Shown here: piece by piece, positions 32,935 to 43,909 of the stretch
Position numbering within the stretch: the stretch's first letter is position 1
Layout: each line of letters begins with the position of its first letter
Assembly: GCA_021186555.1 (NCBI GenBank)
Contig: JAJKFL010000011.1
Location: 6,330,501 to 6,394,500 of the forward strand
Direction: 5' to 3'
Length of the DNA stretch: 64,000 nt
From: Reticulitermes speratus
Lineage: Eukaryota > Arthropoda > Insecta > Blattodea > Rhinotermitidae
Notes under the pieces: generated by a model
The model's database searches: none
The model's input: the letters and a program-made list of their open reading frames with translations, nothing else
What the model was told of the DNA's origin: nothing
Position numbers and translations under genes: made by a program

Positions 32935-33770
32935 TTTTCATTTCATTTCCCGTTTTATCCTCCACCAAACGACACTATACTTCTTTTTCTTCTTCTTCTT
33001 CTTCCTCTGTGGCGCTTCTCACTTTCCGTCACGGCCTTCCCGATCTCCTTCCCCCAACCTTCTCTCTGCATTTCGGCCGCCTTCCAGTTCCGTACCTGGA
33101 GCAGTGTACTGCATCCCTCCAAACAGCATTCTCCCATCTAACTCTAGGCTTTCCCACGGCCCATCTTCCTCCGAAACATCCTCCCATTGTCTGTGGATAC
33201 AACAATACAATTTTAGTAGAAATTTTTCTCTTCGCCATTCCGTCCAGACAGTCTCTGGAAATGACACATCTTCCGAAACATTAAGTGCTTGGGGCTCTTT
33301 TTCTGGAGGGGCACAGCTGCCCTTTCGCGGCAGTAACCACGCCTCCGTCAACCGCCGAGGTTTCAGAAATACTGACGCCGTACCTGGACAAGAAAGTCAA
33401 GGTCATGGCCCTTAGTGGGCTGTATTGACAGTCCTGTACATATTACCTCCAATTGAGACTTTAAATGCAGAAAATAAATCTAATATTTGTTTGGAGACAA
33501 GAATACACTAAAATACCTAACTATATCTGTCTAGTTGCAGAAATATATTTTTTAATTTCACCGTGTGCATCTGAAGATAGGTCTATATTAGCACAACAAA
33601 TGAAAAAGAAGGAACAGCACAAGAACAAAACTCTCTGCGTGATTTCAAGTTTCCGCCGCTCTTTAAAGGAGATCTTCGCTTTTCTGGGATGTTAGAATAG
33701 AAATATGGGTTGGGCCCTCACGGTTCCGAAGCACGTAGGCCTTTAACAGGCCCTTTGTGCCCCTTAATCA
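32935..33770. other. unidentified repeat-like or LINE 3' region
   Basis: (CTT)n at about 32980-33007, then C/T-rich sequence open in several frames on both strands. Overlapping ORFs with low complexity composition argue against a gene. The block accgccgaggtttcagaaat to about 33420 looks like decayed element sequence. Confidence 0.25.
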
Positions 33771-33773
33771 AAT

Positions 33774-34205
33774 CTAAGTCAGGAGCCCTGTCCTCGTGAT
33801 AAAGGCCCAGATCGCCCCTAGACCTAGTTCTTTGATGTCTTCAGGGTTCAGAAAAAAGGAACCCAAATGACTGTGTCTATGTGTCGCCAGGGCTTCACAT
33901 TTGCACAAAACATGAGCTGAGGTATCTTCCTCTGCTCCGCATTTCCTGCATAAGGGACTGTCGCTCAGTCCCATTATGTGAAGGTGTCTTCTCAAAGTGT
34001 TATGTCCAGTAAGCAGGCCAGTAATCACTCTGGATTGTGTCCTACTAAAGGATAGCAGTCTGGTCCTAATGGCAATACAGGGGCACGAGATCAACTCTCG
34101 AGCCTGTCTCTGGGTGCCAGCTAGTCCCTGCCACATTGTCAAGTGCTGTTTGTCCAACCAGCACTGAATTTTCTTCCTTATACTTTGCCTCGAGACTCCC
34201 AGGGC
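33774..34205 (-). pseudogene. LINE ORF2 C-terminus with RNase-H-like tail and CCHC knuckle
   Basis: Minus strand reads ALGVSRQSIRKKIQCWL, then RELISCPCIAIRTRLLSF, SRVITGLLTGHNTLRRHLHI, SPLCRKCGAEEDTSAHVLC, and SHLGSFFLNPEDIKELGL before ending at TLLT*. The order (TGHN-LRRHL, then C-x2-C-x7-H-x4-C) is found at the C-terminus of Jockey/R1/Loa-type non-LTR elements. The open frame runs on upstream into the inverted-repeat region at 34270-34380, which is not part of the protein. 5'-truncated. Confidence 0.85.
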
Positions 34206-34277
34206 CGGTTCTGGTCCCATAAAAAGGTTTTCAGAACCCCTTTCTGGGATGTTACGCAGCGTTGATTGGTAGTTAGT

Positions 34278-34453
34278 TACCGACGTTTCGGGACAACCTA
34301 TCGGTCCCATCTTCAAGGGTGAAGAAGCCCAAGTAATAGTTATCGACTTTTCGGGACAAACTGTCGGCCCTATATTCAAGGATCACGCAGTCCAAGCCAT
34401 GGACTGCTTGACCCTTGAAGATGGGACCGATAGATTGTTCCAAAACGTCGGTA
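34278..34453. mobile_element. cluster of three GGGAC-family ribozyme-like units in mixed orientation
   Basis: Two minus units (34278-34318 and 34339-34382) and one plus unit (34411-34453) each carry UUGAAGA or similar, linker U, stem II GGGAC/GUCCC, GAAAC, GUCG, GUA. Core position C3 is U. Flanks (gttacgcagcgttgattggt and complement at about 34455-34485) make the cluster an overall inverted repeat. Confidence 0.55.
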
Positions 34454-34489
34454 AGTAACTACCAAGCAACGCTGCGTAACATCTCAGAA

Positions 34490-34930
34490 GAACAAAAGTC
34501 TCAAAATTGTCTGTGCCAGAAGTTCAGAAACACAAACTAGAAGGAGCAGCCTTAATGTAGATTGTGGGTAAGATGTAGATAGAGGAATTATGTACAATGT
34601 GGTGCTGAGCACCTGTCTTGGCTCTGCAAGGACTTTTAAATGAGATTGAGGAAGAAGAAGGAGATAGGAGACGGGACGCCATATGGCGGCGCTTCTAAAG
34701 TCTGAACAGGTTGAACTGGATGACCTAGCCAGCAGGCGGCAGGAGGTCGAGGAGTCCAAGACCTACAGGAAATGGGGGTGGCTGAAGAAATGCAGGCAAG
34801 AGGAGATGCACTCTGCCTGCCACTGCAGCAGCCTAATGGGCGCCGTCATGATTAAATGGTTTCATTGGCAACCAGTCGACTTACTTTGGTATTAAATTAC
34901 GGCCTTCTGGATTATGACGCCGTGTATGCT
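34490..34930. other. unannotated stretch with one small ORF
   Basis: The plus-strand ORF 34683-34895 (ATG start, charged, SEQVELDDLASRRQEVEESK) may be a transposon coding remnant; family not recognised. Confidence 0.2.
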
Positions 34931-34943
34931 GGTAGATGTGTAT

Positions 34944-34983
34944 ACCAGCTTTAAGAGGAGCCTGCATCCTCCATCTTCAGGGT
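34944..34983 (-). ncRNA. ribozyme-like motif, GGAG family
   Basis: Minus strand: CC, CUGAAGA, U, stem II GGAG/CUCC, then UCUUAAAGCUGGUA where the family core GAAA has been altered to UAAA. Third stem II family with the same layout. Confidence 0.4.
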
Positions 34984-34984
34984 A

Positions 34985-35437
34985 GGAATTTCTTCTACTG
35001 CAGGCTTAATGCTCTCCAGAGTGAGAACTATTTGCTGTTAAAAGCAAGCATTCATCAGATTGAAAATAAGTACTTTCAGTTTTTCTACAACGCTGTATTT
35101 GCTTTCTTGTGAGACCTCGCGTTTTAGAAAATCATGTAATAAAAACAGTACGGGTTACGGAAGAAAAAGGGCGCGATATCTTCCCACTGGTCGCTGAAAT
35201 CGCGTAAGAGCCGACAAGCGTATGCTGCAGTTCCCTTTATAAAATGTTCGCCCCTTTATGAATCATGTTATGGCCAATTCGCATTAACAAACACGCGTTG
35301 TAGCAGAACTGATTGTAATAGGAATTCAACAGGATTGTGAAGGTAAGATATACTATTGCACTGACTCATTGCGACTTGGATGACATGAGGTAGGATTGCG
35401 AATTTGGTGTTTGCTACTAATGCATCCTCATTTTTAA
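34985..35437. other. unannotated stretch
   Basis: Nothing recognised. Confidence 0.3.
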
Positions 35438-35545
35438 AGGGTACCGGGGTTCTTTTCCCGGGTTAAAGCAACCGGGATGTGATTTGACCACTCAGCACCA
35501 TTAGCGATGGTTAAGAATGAGTGGAAATATACATCTGTAAAGGTA
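35438..35545 (+). mobile_element. SINE-C, copy 5 (middle fragment)
   Basis: taccggggttcttttcccgg, gatggttaagaatgagtgga in SINE-C order. Confidence 0.6.
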
Positions 35546-35611
35546 AATGAAAATTTGTTGCTGAGATCTTCGCTCTTGTGGGATATTACGTAGCGTCGTG
35601 TGGTAATTGTT

Positions 35612-35745
35612 TACCGAGGTTTCGGGGCAACGTATCGGTTCCATCTTCAAGCGTCAAGAAGTCCAAGAAGAAAATAAAGCGATGGATGACGCTATGTACT
35701 CAGACCTTGTAGGACTTCCTGACCCTTGAAGATGGGCAAAGAACT
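35612..35745 (-). mobile_element. GGGAC-family ribozyme-like unit at 35.6 kb
   Basis: Minus strand 35651-35612: UUGAAGAUGGAACC, then GCCCCGAAACCUCGGUAA; flanked by gggatattacgtagcgtcgt as in the 46.8-kb copy. A second half motif (cccttgaagatgggc) lies at 35724-35740 on the plus strand. Confidence 0.4.
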
Positions 35746-35927
35746 GTCTATATCAAAATGTTCATTCTGCGGATCTCTAGTCCTTGACAATACAGTTGAC
35801 ATTAAAGTTTGGGTAATTCCATCAATGTCAGCTAGATAATTTCTGCTTTTCTACTTATTATTATGAATATATTTGTCCCTTAATTTTGTCTTATAAAACA
35901 AGATCCTTATGTCAAAAGTGGATTACG

Positions 35928-36450
35928 TGTTTTTAGGCGCTTTCGCAAAATTTCGAAAAACGACTATTAGCTTCGTTATGTCTGCCCGTCCATCCGCATG
36001 GAACAACTCAGCACCCATGGGACGGATTTTCGTGAAATTTGATATTTGGATATTTTTCGAAAATCTGTCGAGAAAATTCAAGTTTCATTAAAGTCTGACA
36101 AAAGCAGCGGGTAATTTATGTGAAGACCTATGTACATTTATGATAATATCTCGCTGAATTCTTCTTAAAATAAGAAATGTTTCAGACAAAATTTGTACAG
36201 AATATCAAAACACAAATTTTATGGCCAATGATTTTTCCGAAAATTGTGCAGTTTATGAGATAATGTGGAAAAATATGGTATAGCCTGACTGGCCACAGAT
36301 GACAACATAATACGGCGCATGCGCTTTGCATGCTGGATAACTAAAGCTACAGACACACTCAGAATATGTAATACTTATTGCTTTTCCACGGCAATAATGG
36401 TTACGCAATCGCGCCTCAGTGTTGCGTTATACGTATATTGCAAGTCTTGT
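35928..36450 (+). repeat. 550-bp interspersed repeat, copy 2
   Basis: Shares tttttaggcgctttcgcaaa, gaaaatctgtcgagaaaatt, gtgaagacctatgtacattt, gcgcatgcgctttgcatgct and ttgcttttccacgg with copy 3 in the same orientation, and with copy 1 inverted. Confidence 0.8.
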
Positions 36451-36879
36451 TAAAATCTTCAATTTCCCACTCTGGAACAATTTTTGCACGCATCACTTAC
36501 TGTTCTATCCTGAAGGTGGTGAAACGTGTCCCTTCCAAACGGTGGTACATATCTAACAAACATCCCAGATCCTCCATTATTCATGTGTTTTTATTTAACA
36601 ACAGAAATTTTATCTTAGAACCGCCGTATTAACCACTTAAATCCTATGGTCACTACATGTACCACATGCTGTAACAATTAGAAGCCCCGCATTTTGCACA
36701 CACGTTGTCTTTATATGCTTCATGCTATTGTAAGGACAAACACTTATTATTCTACTGTACACAATTAAGTGACTTGTTTTTGTGATAGACTTGGAATGTG
36801 TTTCCTGCGATTTAGGAGCTTAACTTTTATATATAATTTAGATCAACGAGAATATACAATGAGCTAAAAAATACAATTG
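36451..36879. other. unannotated stretch
   Basis: Nothing recognised. Confidence 0.3.
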
Positions 36880-36967
36880 CTCAAATAATACATTCAAAAA
36901 AGTACATATTTATGGATCAGAAAAAATTTATTATTTAACCACTCCTACAAGTTTCGGACTTCTAGGA

Positions 36968-37433
36968 GAGTGGTATTCAAACTTTTTTGGTTCGCGTAAC
37001 CCCAGATATAATTTCTCTTCAACTTTGTACCCCCAAAGGTGTTGGTGCATAATTCAAGTTATACACAGTCTATAACCTACATCTAAAATAAGTTAAATAA
37101 ATTACATCCAAAATAATGTATTAAATCATAAGTTTTAAATGAGAAAAAGGAGAGTCAAGCTATTAAATAACAAATGTATTGTATGCACTATGTGGAAAAA
37201 AATGAAACTATCCGCCCAGATAAGAATCGCATAAAGGAAGAGAGAGAGAGAGAAAAAAAGGCACTCCCAAATCGCATATCCTTACGTCCGGGTCTCTTGT
37301 GGCTAACCCTAAAACTGGCCCTTATTATTCAGTGTTTATCATGAAATAATATATTTTTTTTTAATTTTACATACCCCTTAAAATGTCTTCGTGTACCCCC
37401 GGGGGTACGCGTACCCCATGTTAAATACCACTG
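36968..37433 (-). mobile_element. non-autonomous hAT element, full length copy 2
   Basis: Minus-oriented relative of 30766-31230: starts agtggtattcaaac, ends gttaaataccactg. Exact 8-bp target duplication ttctagga at 36960-36967 and 37434-37441, the hAT hallmark. Contains a (GA)n run. Confidence 0.9.
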
Positions 37434-37639
37434 TTCTAGGATATCTCCATGAATTCCATTTAATACAACATGGAGAACCACAAGATCATTACATACACTG
37501 ATTACAAAAAATCAGTATGGGAAATAAATATAAGCAGGTGTAGGTAAAAATAATCTTCCTTACATAAATTAAAGTACGTGTTGTGTTTTAAAAGAAATTT
37601 GTAATAGTCTTGAGGATGTTCTTGTTGTATTAAATGGTG

Positions 37640-37676
37640 TCCCTGAAGATCGTCCAAAAAGCCAAAAACATGTAGG
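37640..37676 (+). ncRNA. ribozyme-like motif, site 7 (decayed)
   Basis: Plus strand: CCCUGAAGAUCG, stem II degraded, CCAAAAAC in place of CCGAAAC, AUGUAGG. Not expected to be active. Confidence 0.3.
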
Positions 37677-37739
37677 AAAAGTTAAATAATAAAAGTTTCT
37701 ATGATCTAAAATTTTTTACCTTGTTAATTGTAACATTTG

Positions 37740-38425
37740 ATAAAACTGGAGTGCACGGTTAAACATATTTTACAAAAATAGACATCTAATTTCGAAGTGT
37801 AGCAGATGAGTGAAAATTTCCTGTTATTGGAAGCACAAAAATAATTTCTGTTTCCTAGACCTACAAGCAAAACATTAAAGGAATGTTTTGGTGTATGTGT
37901 GCGCCATGAAACACACAGGCATTCGGAACGTCACCACACGTTATGTGTGTCGTAGCTGTCCTCTAACACGACGACACTTCCCGATTTCTCTTCGTGAAGG
38001 CTGCGTGGAAAATTAAGAATTTATGGCACTCGGCTTTTGATTTCCTTAAATTGATGCGACGAATTACGGATTGTTGGGACCAACGTTATGTGCAATCATG
38101 GCGTTAAATCTGACATTAGCTAGGAGTGGTATATGCCTCAGACACGCTATTAATGCTGCTACAACTATTTCACAGACGCTACCGCGTGTCCTCTTACGAG
38201 AGAGAGAGAGAGTTTCAGGTATGACACGCTCAAAATATTAATGCGAGTTTCACTTCACGGTTGTAAAATACACCTGAAAGAGAGAAGCAGATTGATTAAA
38301 TTGAAACCCTCTTTTGTGCTAAGATACCTATCAGTAACTCGGACAATAAATCCAAATGGCAGTGTTTTGTTAATATCTGGTGTTATTTTGATGGTTTGAA
38401 ATTTGTGCTTCTCTGGTTGTAACTT
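37740..38425. other. unannotated stretch
   Basis: (GA)n at 38198-38212; nothing else recognised. Confidence 0.3.
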
Positions 38426-38427
38426 TT

Positions 38428-38955
38428 TTAGGTGCGTTTTCAAAATTCCGATAACCGGTTGTTAACTTCGTCATGTATGTCTCCCCGTCTTGTCTGTTCG
38501 TCCGCATCCAACAACTCAGTTCCCACTGGACGAATCTTCATGAAATTTAATATTTGGATGTTTTTTTTCGAAAATCTGTCGAGAAAATTCAAGTTTCATT
38601 GAAATGTGACAAGTATAACGGGTACTTTACATGAAGACCTATGTATATTTATGATAGTGCCTTAGAATGAGAAATGTTTCAGAAAAAAGTTGTAAAGAAA
38701 ATCAAAACGCACATTTTATTTTCAGTAGCCCTTTTCCAAAAATTGTGCCGTTTATGAGATAGTGTGGAAAAATATGATAGAGCCAGACAGGCCACAGATG
38801 ACAATATAATACGGCGCATGCGCTTTGCATGCTAGATAACTAAGGCTACAGACACACTCAGAATATGTAATACTTATTGCTTTTCCACGACAACAATGGT
38901 TATGTGAACGCGCTTCAATGTTACGTTATACGTACATTGCCTGTCTAGTTCCTGA
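38428..38955 (+). repeat. 550-bp interspersed repeat, copy 3
   Basis: Same blocks as copy 2, about 2.5 kb downstream in the same orientation. Confidence 0.8.
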
Positions 38956-40074
38956 TGTCGTGTGTGAGTAAGAAACTAATAATCATACATAGCTAATATA
39001 TTTTATGGTAGCTTTCTTTCCACCACCACCATTACCACCACCACCACCACTACTACAACTACCACCACTGTTGCTACGACTACTACTACTACTGTGCCAT
39101 ATGTTCCACTTGCAATACCTTCGTGGATCGTTTACATCTGTCGGCACAACCAGCCCTAACCCAAAGATGCCCAATGTAAATACATCAAATTAAAATACAC
39201 CTATTTATTTATAACAAACAAATCAAAACCAAAACAGTATTTACAGAAGCGTAGTAGAAACAACTTACAATCACAATAAATCAAACCATCTCAATGACAA
39301 ATTACAGAGCAGCTCTACACAGCTCAACAAACACTTGGTAGTGCTGTGTCGATACAAACACACACTCAGACCGTAGCACTACCAAGGACTGCAACAACTC
39401 TTGCCGAAACGAAATTTGGATGTACGAGCCGAAACAGAATTTAGATGCTCATCCTTCGAAGCCAGGTTGTTGAGTGCTTAAGAAAAATACACCACTTATC
39501 AGGTAAACTCTGGTTGCATACCAAAAGTGAAAGGTAGGGGAGGAAAGGAAAGAAAGGAACAGTCCAACTAGAGGTAGATCAAGGGTGTAGGGTATCGTCC
39601 GGTGGATCTCCTTGGAATGTATAGACTGTGTCACGGCACACTACTACCACCAATGCTACTACTACTAATACTACTACTGCTGTGGCATGACAACCCAAAT
39701 TCAGGCCCTAGCTTTTTCAGGTTTTCAGCCCCAGATTTCCAGGTCTAAAGCCAATTTTATCCATTCTCCGTTTCCTAGAACTTTACTGACATCTCTTGTC
39801 CTTTTCCAATTATAAACTCAGTTTAGGTTCTAATTAAATACGAGTAAAATCTAAGGTCAAAGCCCATTAAAATAATGAGAAAATGATAAGTACCTTGCGG
39901 TTATAGGACGGACCGCCCTTCCGTGTTTTCATCAAAATTAGCAGTAAAATATTTTGTACTATCCTGTTATTGCTACACCCAGGTCCAGAACAGCTCCAGA
40001 ATTCACCCAGGTTCAGAGCAGCTCCAGAATTCATCCAGGTCAAGAGCATTTCCAGAACTCACCCAAGCTCCTGT
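38956..40074. other. unannotated stretch with CCA/ACT microsatellites
   Basis: (CCA)n/(ACT)n at 39017-39092 and 39640-39683; a short direct duplication (cagaacagctccagaattc, 39986-40030). ORFs through the triplet runs are low complexity. Confidence 0.4.
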
Positions 40075-40230
40075 TCGATGTGTGTCCGGCGACTTCTCCT
40101 CGGGTTTAAAGAGACCGGGGTGACACTGACCACTCACTTCCATCTAATGTCGAAGTTAAGAAGGCGTGGAGTTACACCTTCATTACTCACAAATGACTTT
40201 GTCGCGTGTATAGTGACGTTTACCTAGAGT
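40075..40230 (+). mobile_element. SINE-C, copy 6 (fragment, diverged)
   Basis: cctcgggtttaaagagaccg, ccactcacttccatctaatg, gaagttaagaaggcgtggag; recognisable but strongly diverged. Confidence 0.5.
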
Positions 40231-40282
40231 TCTCTGTAACATTTTAGGTTAAATGTTGCATTCACTTAAACAAATCATCATC

Positions 40283-40365
40283 ATTATCATCACATTGTCT
40301 TACGACAGGTCCGTAGCCTCTTTCGAAGCGAGTTCTCCAGAGTGCGTGATGTGATGCTTCCTCTA
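40283..40365 (-). pseudogene. LINE 3' end fragment, IGHILRRN lineage
   Basis: Minus strand: agaactcgctttcgaaagag, gctacggacctgtcgtaaga, matching the terminal codons of 19078-19612. Confidence 0.75.
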
Positions 40366-40369
40366 AAAA

Positions 40370-41100
40370 AGCAACTAAAACCTCCGGAGAAGTGATATTT
40401 ATATAGGACGCGACCTTCACTCCTTATCTCCTCTCCTGTACAATCTCCTCTTCACAATCATAAACTTAACGGTCCAGCAGTTGTTTAGTCGCTGAACAAA
40501 GTGATGGCTTCAGACTGCACAGCCAGTAGGACACTCCCGAAGAAAACTTCGAAAATTCTGTTATTTAGCACCCAGTCCACATCAGATCTGTCTCGGCAGC
40601 TTAAAAGCGAGCAAATGTTATTGAAGTTCTTTCATTTGCTGTCACCCAGAAGATTTACATCCACAAAAATTCATCAGCTTTTTTCTGGAGGTACTTCGAA
40701 TTCCATGCTTGGCAGCAGGGTCATGTGAATTTACCTCTTTTCCTGCCTTGTGGGTGTGAATTCTGGGACAGCGCTCTGGAAAATCACAACTTGTTACCAA
40801 TCGTTATTCATAACTGTATTTATGGTGTATTTAAGGACAATGCCTGTAGCTCAGTCTATATAACATGCAATATACAGTTATTGGATAACGGAATAAAAAG
40901 AGATTTTTTTTAAATTTAAATATATCACTATCTCCAATTAAGATATGAAAGAAACACTCTTAAAGTACACACAAGCACTTAACACTTCATTTCAATTCAC
41001 TCCTTCGTGTTTTTATCTGTCTGTGTTTTCTTCAGGGAGACATGAATTGTGAATCCAACTGATTTTGCCAGGCATTAAATTCTGTTCTTTTCTATAACGC
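40370..41100. other. unannotated stretch
   Basis: Nothing recognised; ORF at 40501-40728 has no supported identity. Confidence 0.3.
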
Positions 41101-41103
41101 GAC

Positions 41104-41336
41104 AAGTCAGCTTAGGCATAGGCCGCCTGACGATTCAGGTTTCTAGATCCACACACAATTTGACACACACACACACACTCAGTATGACTCCTCTGAACGG
41201 GTGATCAGATCGTCGCAGAGACCGATACCTAAACAACACATGAACATCCATACCTTCAACGGGATTCGAACCCGCAATCCCAGCAATTGAGCGGATGCAG
41301 ACCTACACCTTAGACAGCGCGGTCATCGGGATCGGC
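41104..41336 (-). mobile_element. SINE-B, copy 5 (diverged)
   Basis: Minus strand: gccgatcccgatgaccgcgc, box B gcgggttcgaatcccgttga, with a CA run expansion near 41163-41179. Confidence 0.75.
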
Positions 41337-41410
41337 AAGCTGTATTTTGTAATATTGTTAAACCATAGGATATAATGGCTGGCAACAACAATTGCTTTCA
41401 ATAACAGAGT

Positions 41411-41450
41411 CTCCGTGAAGAAGATCCTAATGGATCGAAACATATAGGAG
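41411..41450 (+). ncRNA. ribozyme-like motif, site 8 (C3 changed)
   Basis: Plus strand: CUCC, GUGAAGA, A, stem II GAUCC/GGAUC with loop UAAU, GAAAC, AUAU, A, GGAG pairing with CUCC. Stems are perfect but the first core base is G. Confidence 0.45.
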
Positions 41451-41904
41451 TGCAGTAAAACAAAGCGTTAAATACGTATGTGTACATTGTAAAGGAAGGA
41501 ATGGAGTTTAACCTTCGCACCTTGGTAGAAAGTTTTCCGAGCCACAGAGGTAACGTTACCTCAGTCCCAAAGCATAGACAGGAAACATTTGATATCTTGC
41601 ATGAATAAAATTACCTAACCTAATATGACACAGAAAAACATTAATAAGACTAATGGAAGTCCTAAAACCAGTTTTTTTTTAAATTCTAGCTAACGGTATG
41701 GCTTCTTTACATAATCATTTTTTAAGAGAGCACATAAAGGCGGATAATGTCCGTCTGTCTGTTGGTAAGTTTCTTCTCCAAAGCAGGAAGATGACGTCAA
41801 ACACTTAATTGCCATTTTATGGCGTTAAAGTTTCGCGTAAAATTAGGCTCTTTGTTTTTATCAAAACTTTAAGAATGAGGTGCACGTGACTGTTAGCAAG
41901 CATG

Positions 41905-42142
41905 GAGACATTATATATGGATGTAAACACGATGACGAAAAAAACTGAGGGAAAGATACCACTTGGGAGAACTTGATATAAATAGAAGTATAACATAAAG
42001 ATACATATTGAAGTAATAGAATATGAGCAGGATTAAACTGGCTGATGGCAATGTTCTGTTAACACGGTAATGAACTGTCGGAGTATATAAACTCTTGCAA
42101 TTCCTCAACAAACTGAATATCATATTTTGGTCAGTTGTTCAA
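41905..42142 (+). pseudogene. LINE 3' end, GHVAR-type tail (copy 3, diverged)
   Basis: ctgagggaaagataccactt, acacggtaatgaactgtcgg, aattcctcaacaaactgaat in family order. Confidence 0.55.
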
Positions 42143-42542
42143 AGCCGTTAGAATAAAATGATTTTTAAATTAGTGAAAAGAAATCCCTTCACAAAATGTT
42201 GTCCTTGTTTGTTTTGTTTCCCTGACAAAGACTCTTCTCAAGGTCTTAGCGATTCAAAATGGATCAAATTTAAAACCCTTACTATATGACGTACAATGCA
42301 GCATTAAGAGCTTGGTTTTACAACTGGTTAAGCGCTGTCATACGTGATTATTTTCTGTTAATTTAATTGTATAAAAATACCCCGGTTTGTCTACTTGTAA
42401 CTGCATTATAATGTCCCTATTGTATCACTGAAAAAATATATTAGTGGGATCTCCAGCAGCTCCTAGGCAGTGTTTCTGGCGTGAATGTACTCTGCAACAG
42501 GACAACACCCACGTGACCGTATAGGGTAAAGAATTACAATGT
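42143..42542. other. unannotated stretch
   Basis: Nothing recognised. Confidence 0.3.
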
Positions 42543-43169
42543 AGTTTCGAACACAGGTCGCTGATACCATTTTCTAACACAAGTAGCTGATACCAGTTTC
42601 TAACACACGTCGCTGATACCAGTTTCTAAAACAGGTCGCTGATACCAGTTTCTAAAACAGGTCGCTGATACCAGTTTCGAAAAAGGTCGCTGATACCACT
42701 TTATAACACAGGTCGCTGATACCAGTTTCTAACACAGGTCGCTGATATCAGTTTCTAACACGGGTCACTGATACTAGTTTCTAACACGGGTCGCTGATAC
42801 CAGTTTCTAACGCAGGTCGCTGATACCAGTTTCTAAGGCAGGTCGCTGATACCATTTGCGAAAACAGGTCGTTGATACCAGTTTCTAAAACAGGTCGCTG
42901 ATACTAATTTCTAACACAGGTCGCTGAAACCAGTTTTTAACACAGGTCGCTGATACCAGTTTCTAACACAGGTCACGGATACCAGTTTCTAACACAGGTC
43001 GCTGATACCAGTTTCTAACACAGGTCGCTAATACCAGTTTCTAACACAAGTCGCTGATACAATTTTCTAAAACAGGTCGCTGATACCAGTTTCGAACACA
43101 GGTCGCTTATACCAGTTTCTAAAACAGGTCGCTGATACCAGTTTCTAACAGGTCGCTGATACCAGTTCT
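42543..43169. repeat. 26-bp minisatellite, about 24 copies
   Basis: Unit cagtttctaacacaggtcgc + tgatac, spacing 26 bp (for example 42556 and 42582). Copies vary by single substitutions. No spacer-repeat alternation, so not a CRISPR array. Confidence 0.95.
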
Positions 43170-43640
43170 GTTACCAGTTGTTCACTTAACGCTGAAAGTC
43201 GGTCTGGTTCTAAATTCTTGTTGTTGGTAATGTTCAACAATGTACTGCAGTGTCAGAACCCTATAAGGCTATAACACTGCTGTGTGATTCAACTATAAAG
43301 AGTGGCGCAAAAGCTACTTGTCACTACAGACAAAATGCTCATGAACTTCACTGTCACACTATTCACATTTATGGAATATTTTAAATGTTCACATGCATAT
43401 ACTTTCTCACAAAGGCTAGGAAATTATGGCTTGAACGACCTTTATGTTTTTAAACTTTGAGTGTCGAGGGACTTTTGCACCACTCTGTGTACACAGTTCA
43501 TAGCGGAGCCTGATATATTGAATAGAGGTAGCGGTCAAACAGACAAATACGTAGTGAGAGGTAAAGTTGTCTGTATGGCAGCTCTGAAGGCGTAGGGTGG
43601 TAGTGGATGTACATCTGCGCTTATTAGCCTCGGCATTAGA
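43170..43640. other. unannotated stretch
   Basis: Nothing recognised. Confidence 0.3.
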
Positions 43641-43646
43641 TTGGGG

Positions 43647-43906
43647 GCCGATCCCAGTGGCCGCTCGGTCTGAGGCATGGGTCTGCAGCCGCTCGCTTAC
43701 TGGGATTTTGGTTCGAATCCCACCGTGGGCATGGATGTCTGTGTCTTGTGACTGTTGTGTGTTGTCAGGTAGAGGTCTCTGCGACGGGCTGGTCACTCGT
43801 CCAGAGGAGTCCTACCGAGTGTGGTGTGTCTAAAAAGAGTGTGATCGTGAAGCCTCGAAAAATGAGGCGGCCTAGGCCCCAAGGGCTGTTGAGCCATTGA
43901 AAAAAG
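43647..43906 (+). mobile_element. SINE-B, copy 6 (full length)
   Basis: gccgatcccagtggccgctc to gagccattgaaaaaa; approximate duplication agattgggg / agatggggg at the flanks. Confidence 0.9.
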
Positions 43907-43909
43907 ACA

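Larger units (their letters stand above)
36880..37730. mobile_element. foldback Penelope-like element, 36.9 kb, with hAT insertion
   Basis: Decayed inverted arms (tttattatttaac with complement) carry a minus ribozyme-like half at 36943-36967 (CCGAAACUUGUAGGAG) and a plus site at 37640. A hAT element (36968-37433) sits inside the left motif. Confidence 0.45.

Noticed and set aside
32924-33415. Several long overlapping ORFs on both strands
   Set aside because: C/T-rich low-complexity DNA is open in many frames; no domain seen and no splice support.
34206-34379. N-terminal extension of the CCHC LINE ORF
   Set aside because: This part is the inverted-repeat ribozyme-like cluster read in frame by chance, not LINE protein.
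42222-42260. Ribozyme-like motif near ccctgacaaagactc
   Set aside because: Lacks the GAAA box and a stem II; only superficial similarity.
42543-43169. CRISPR array
   Set aside because: Units are contiguous with no spacers, and the genome is eukaryotic; it is a minisatellite.
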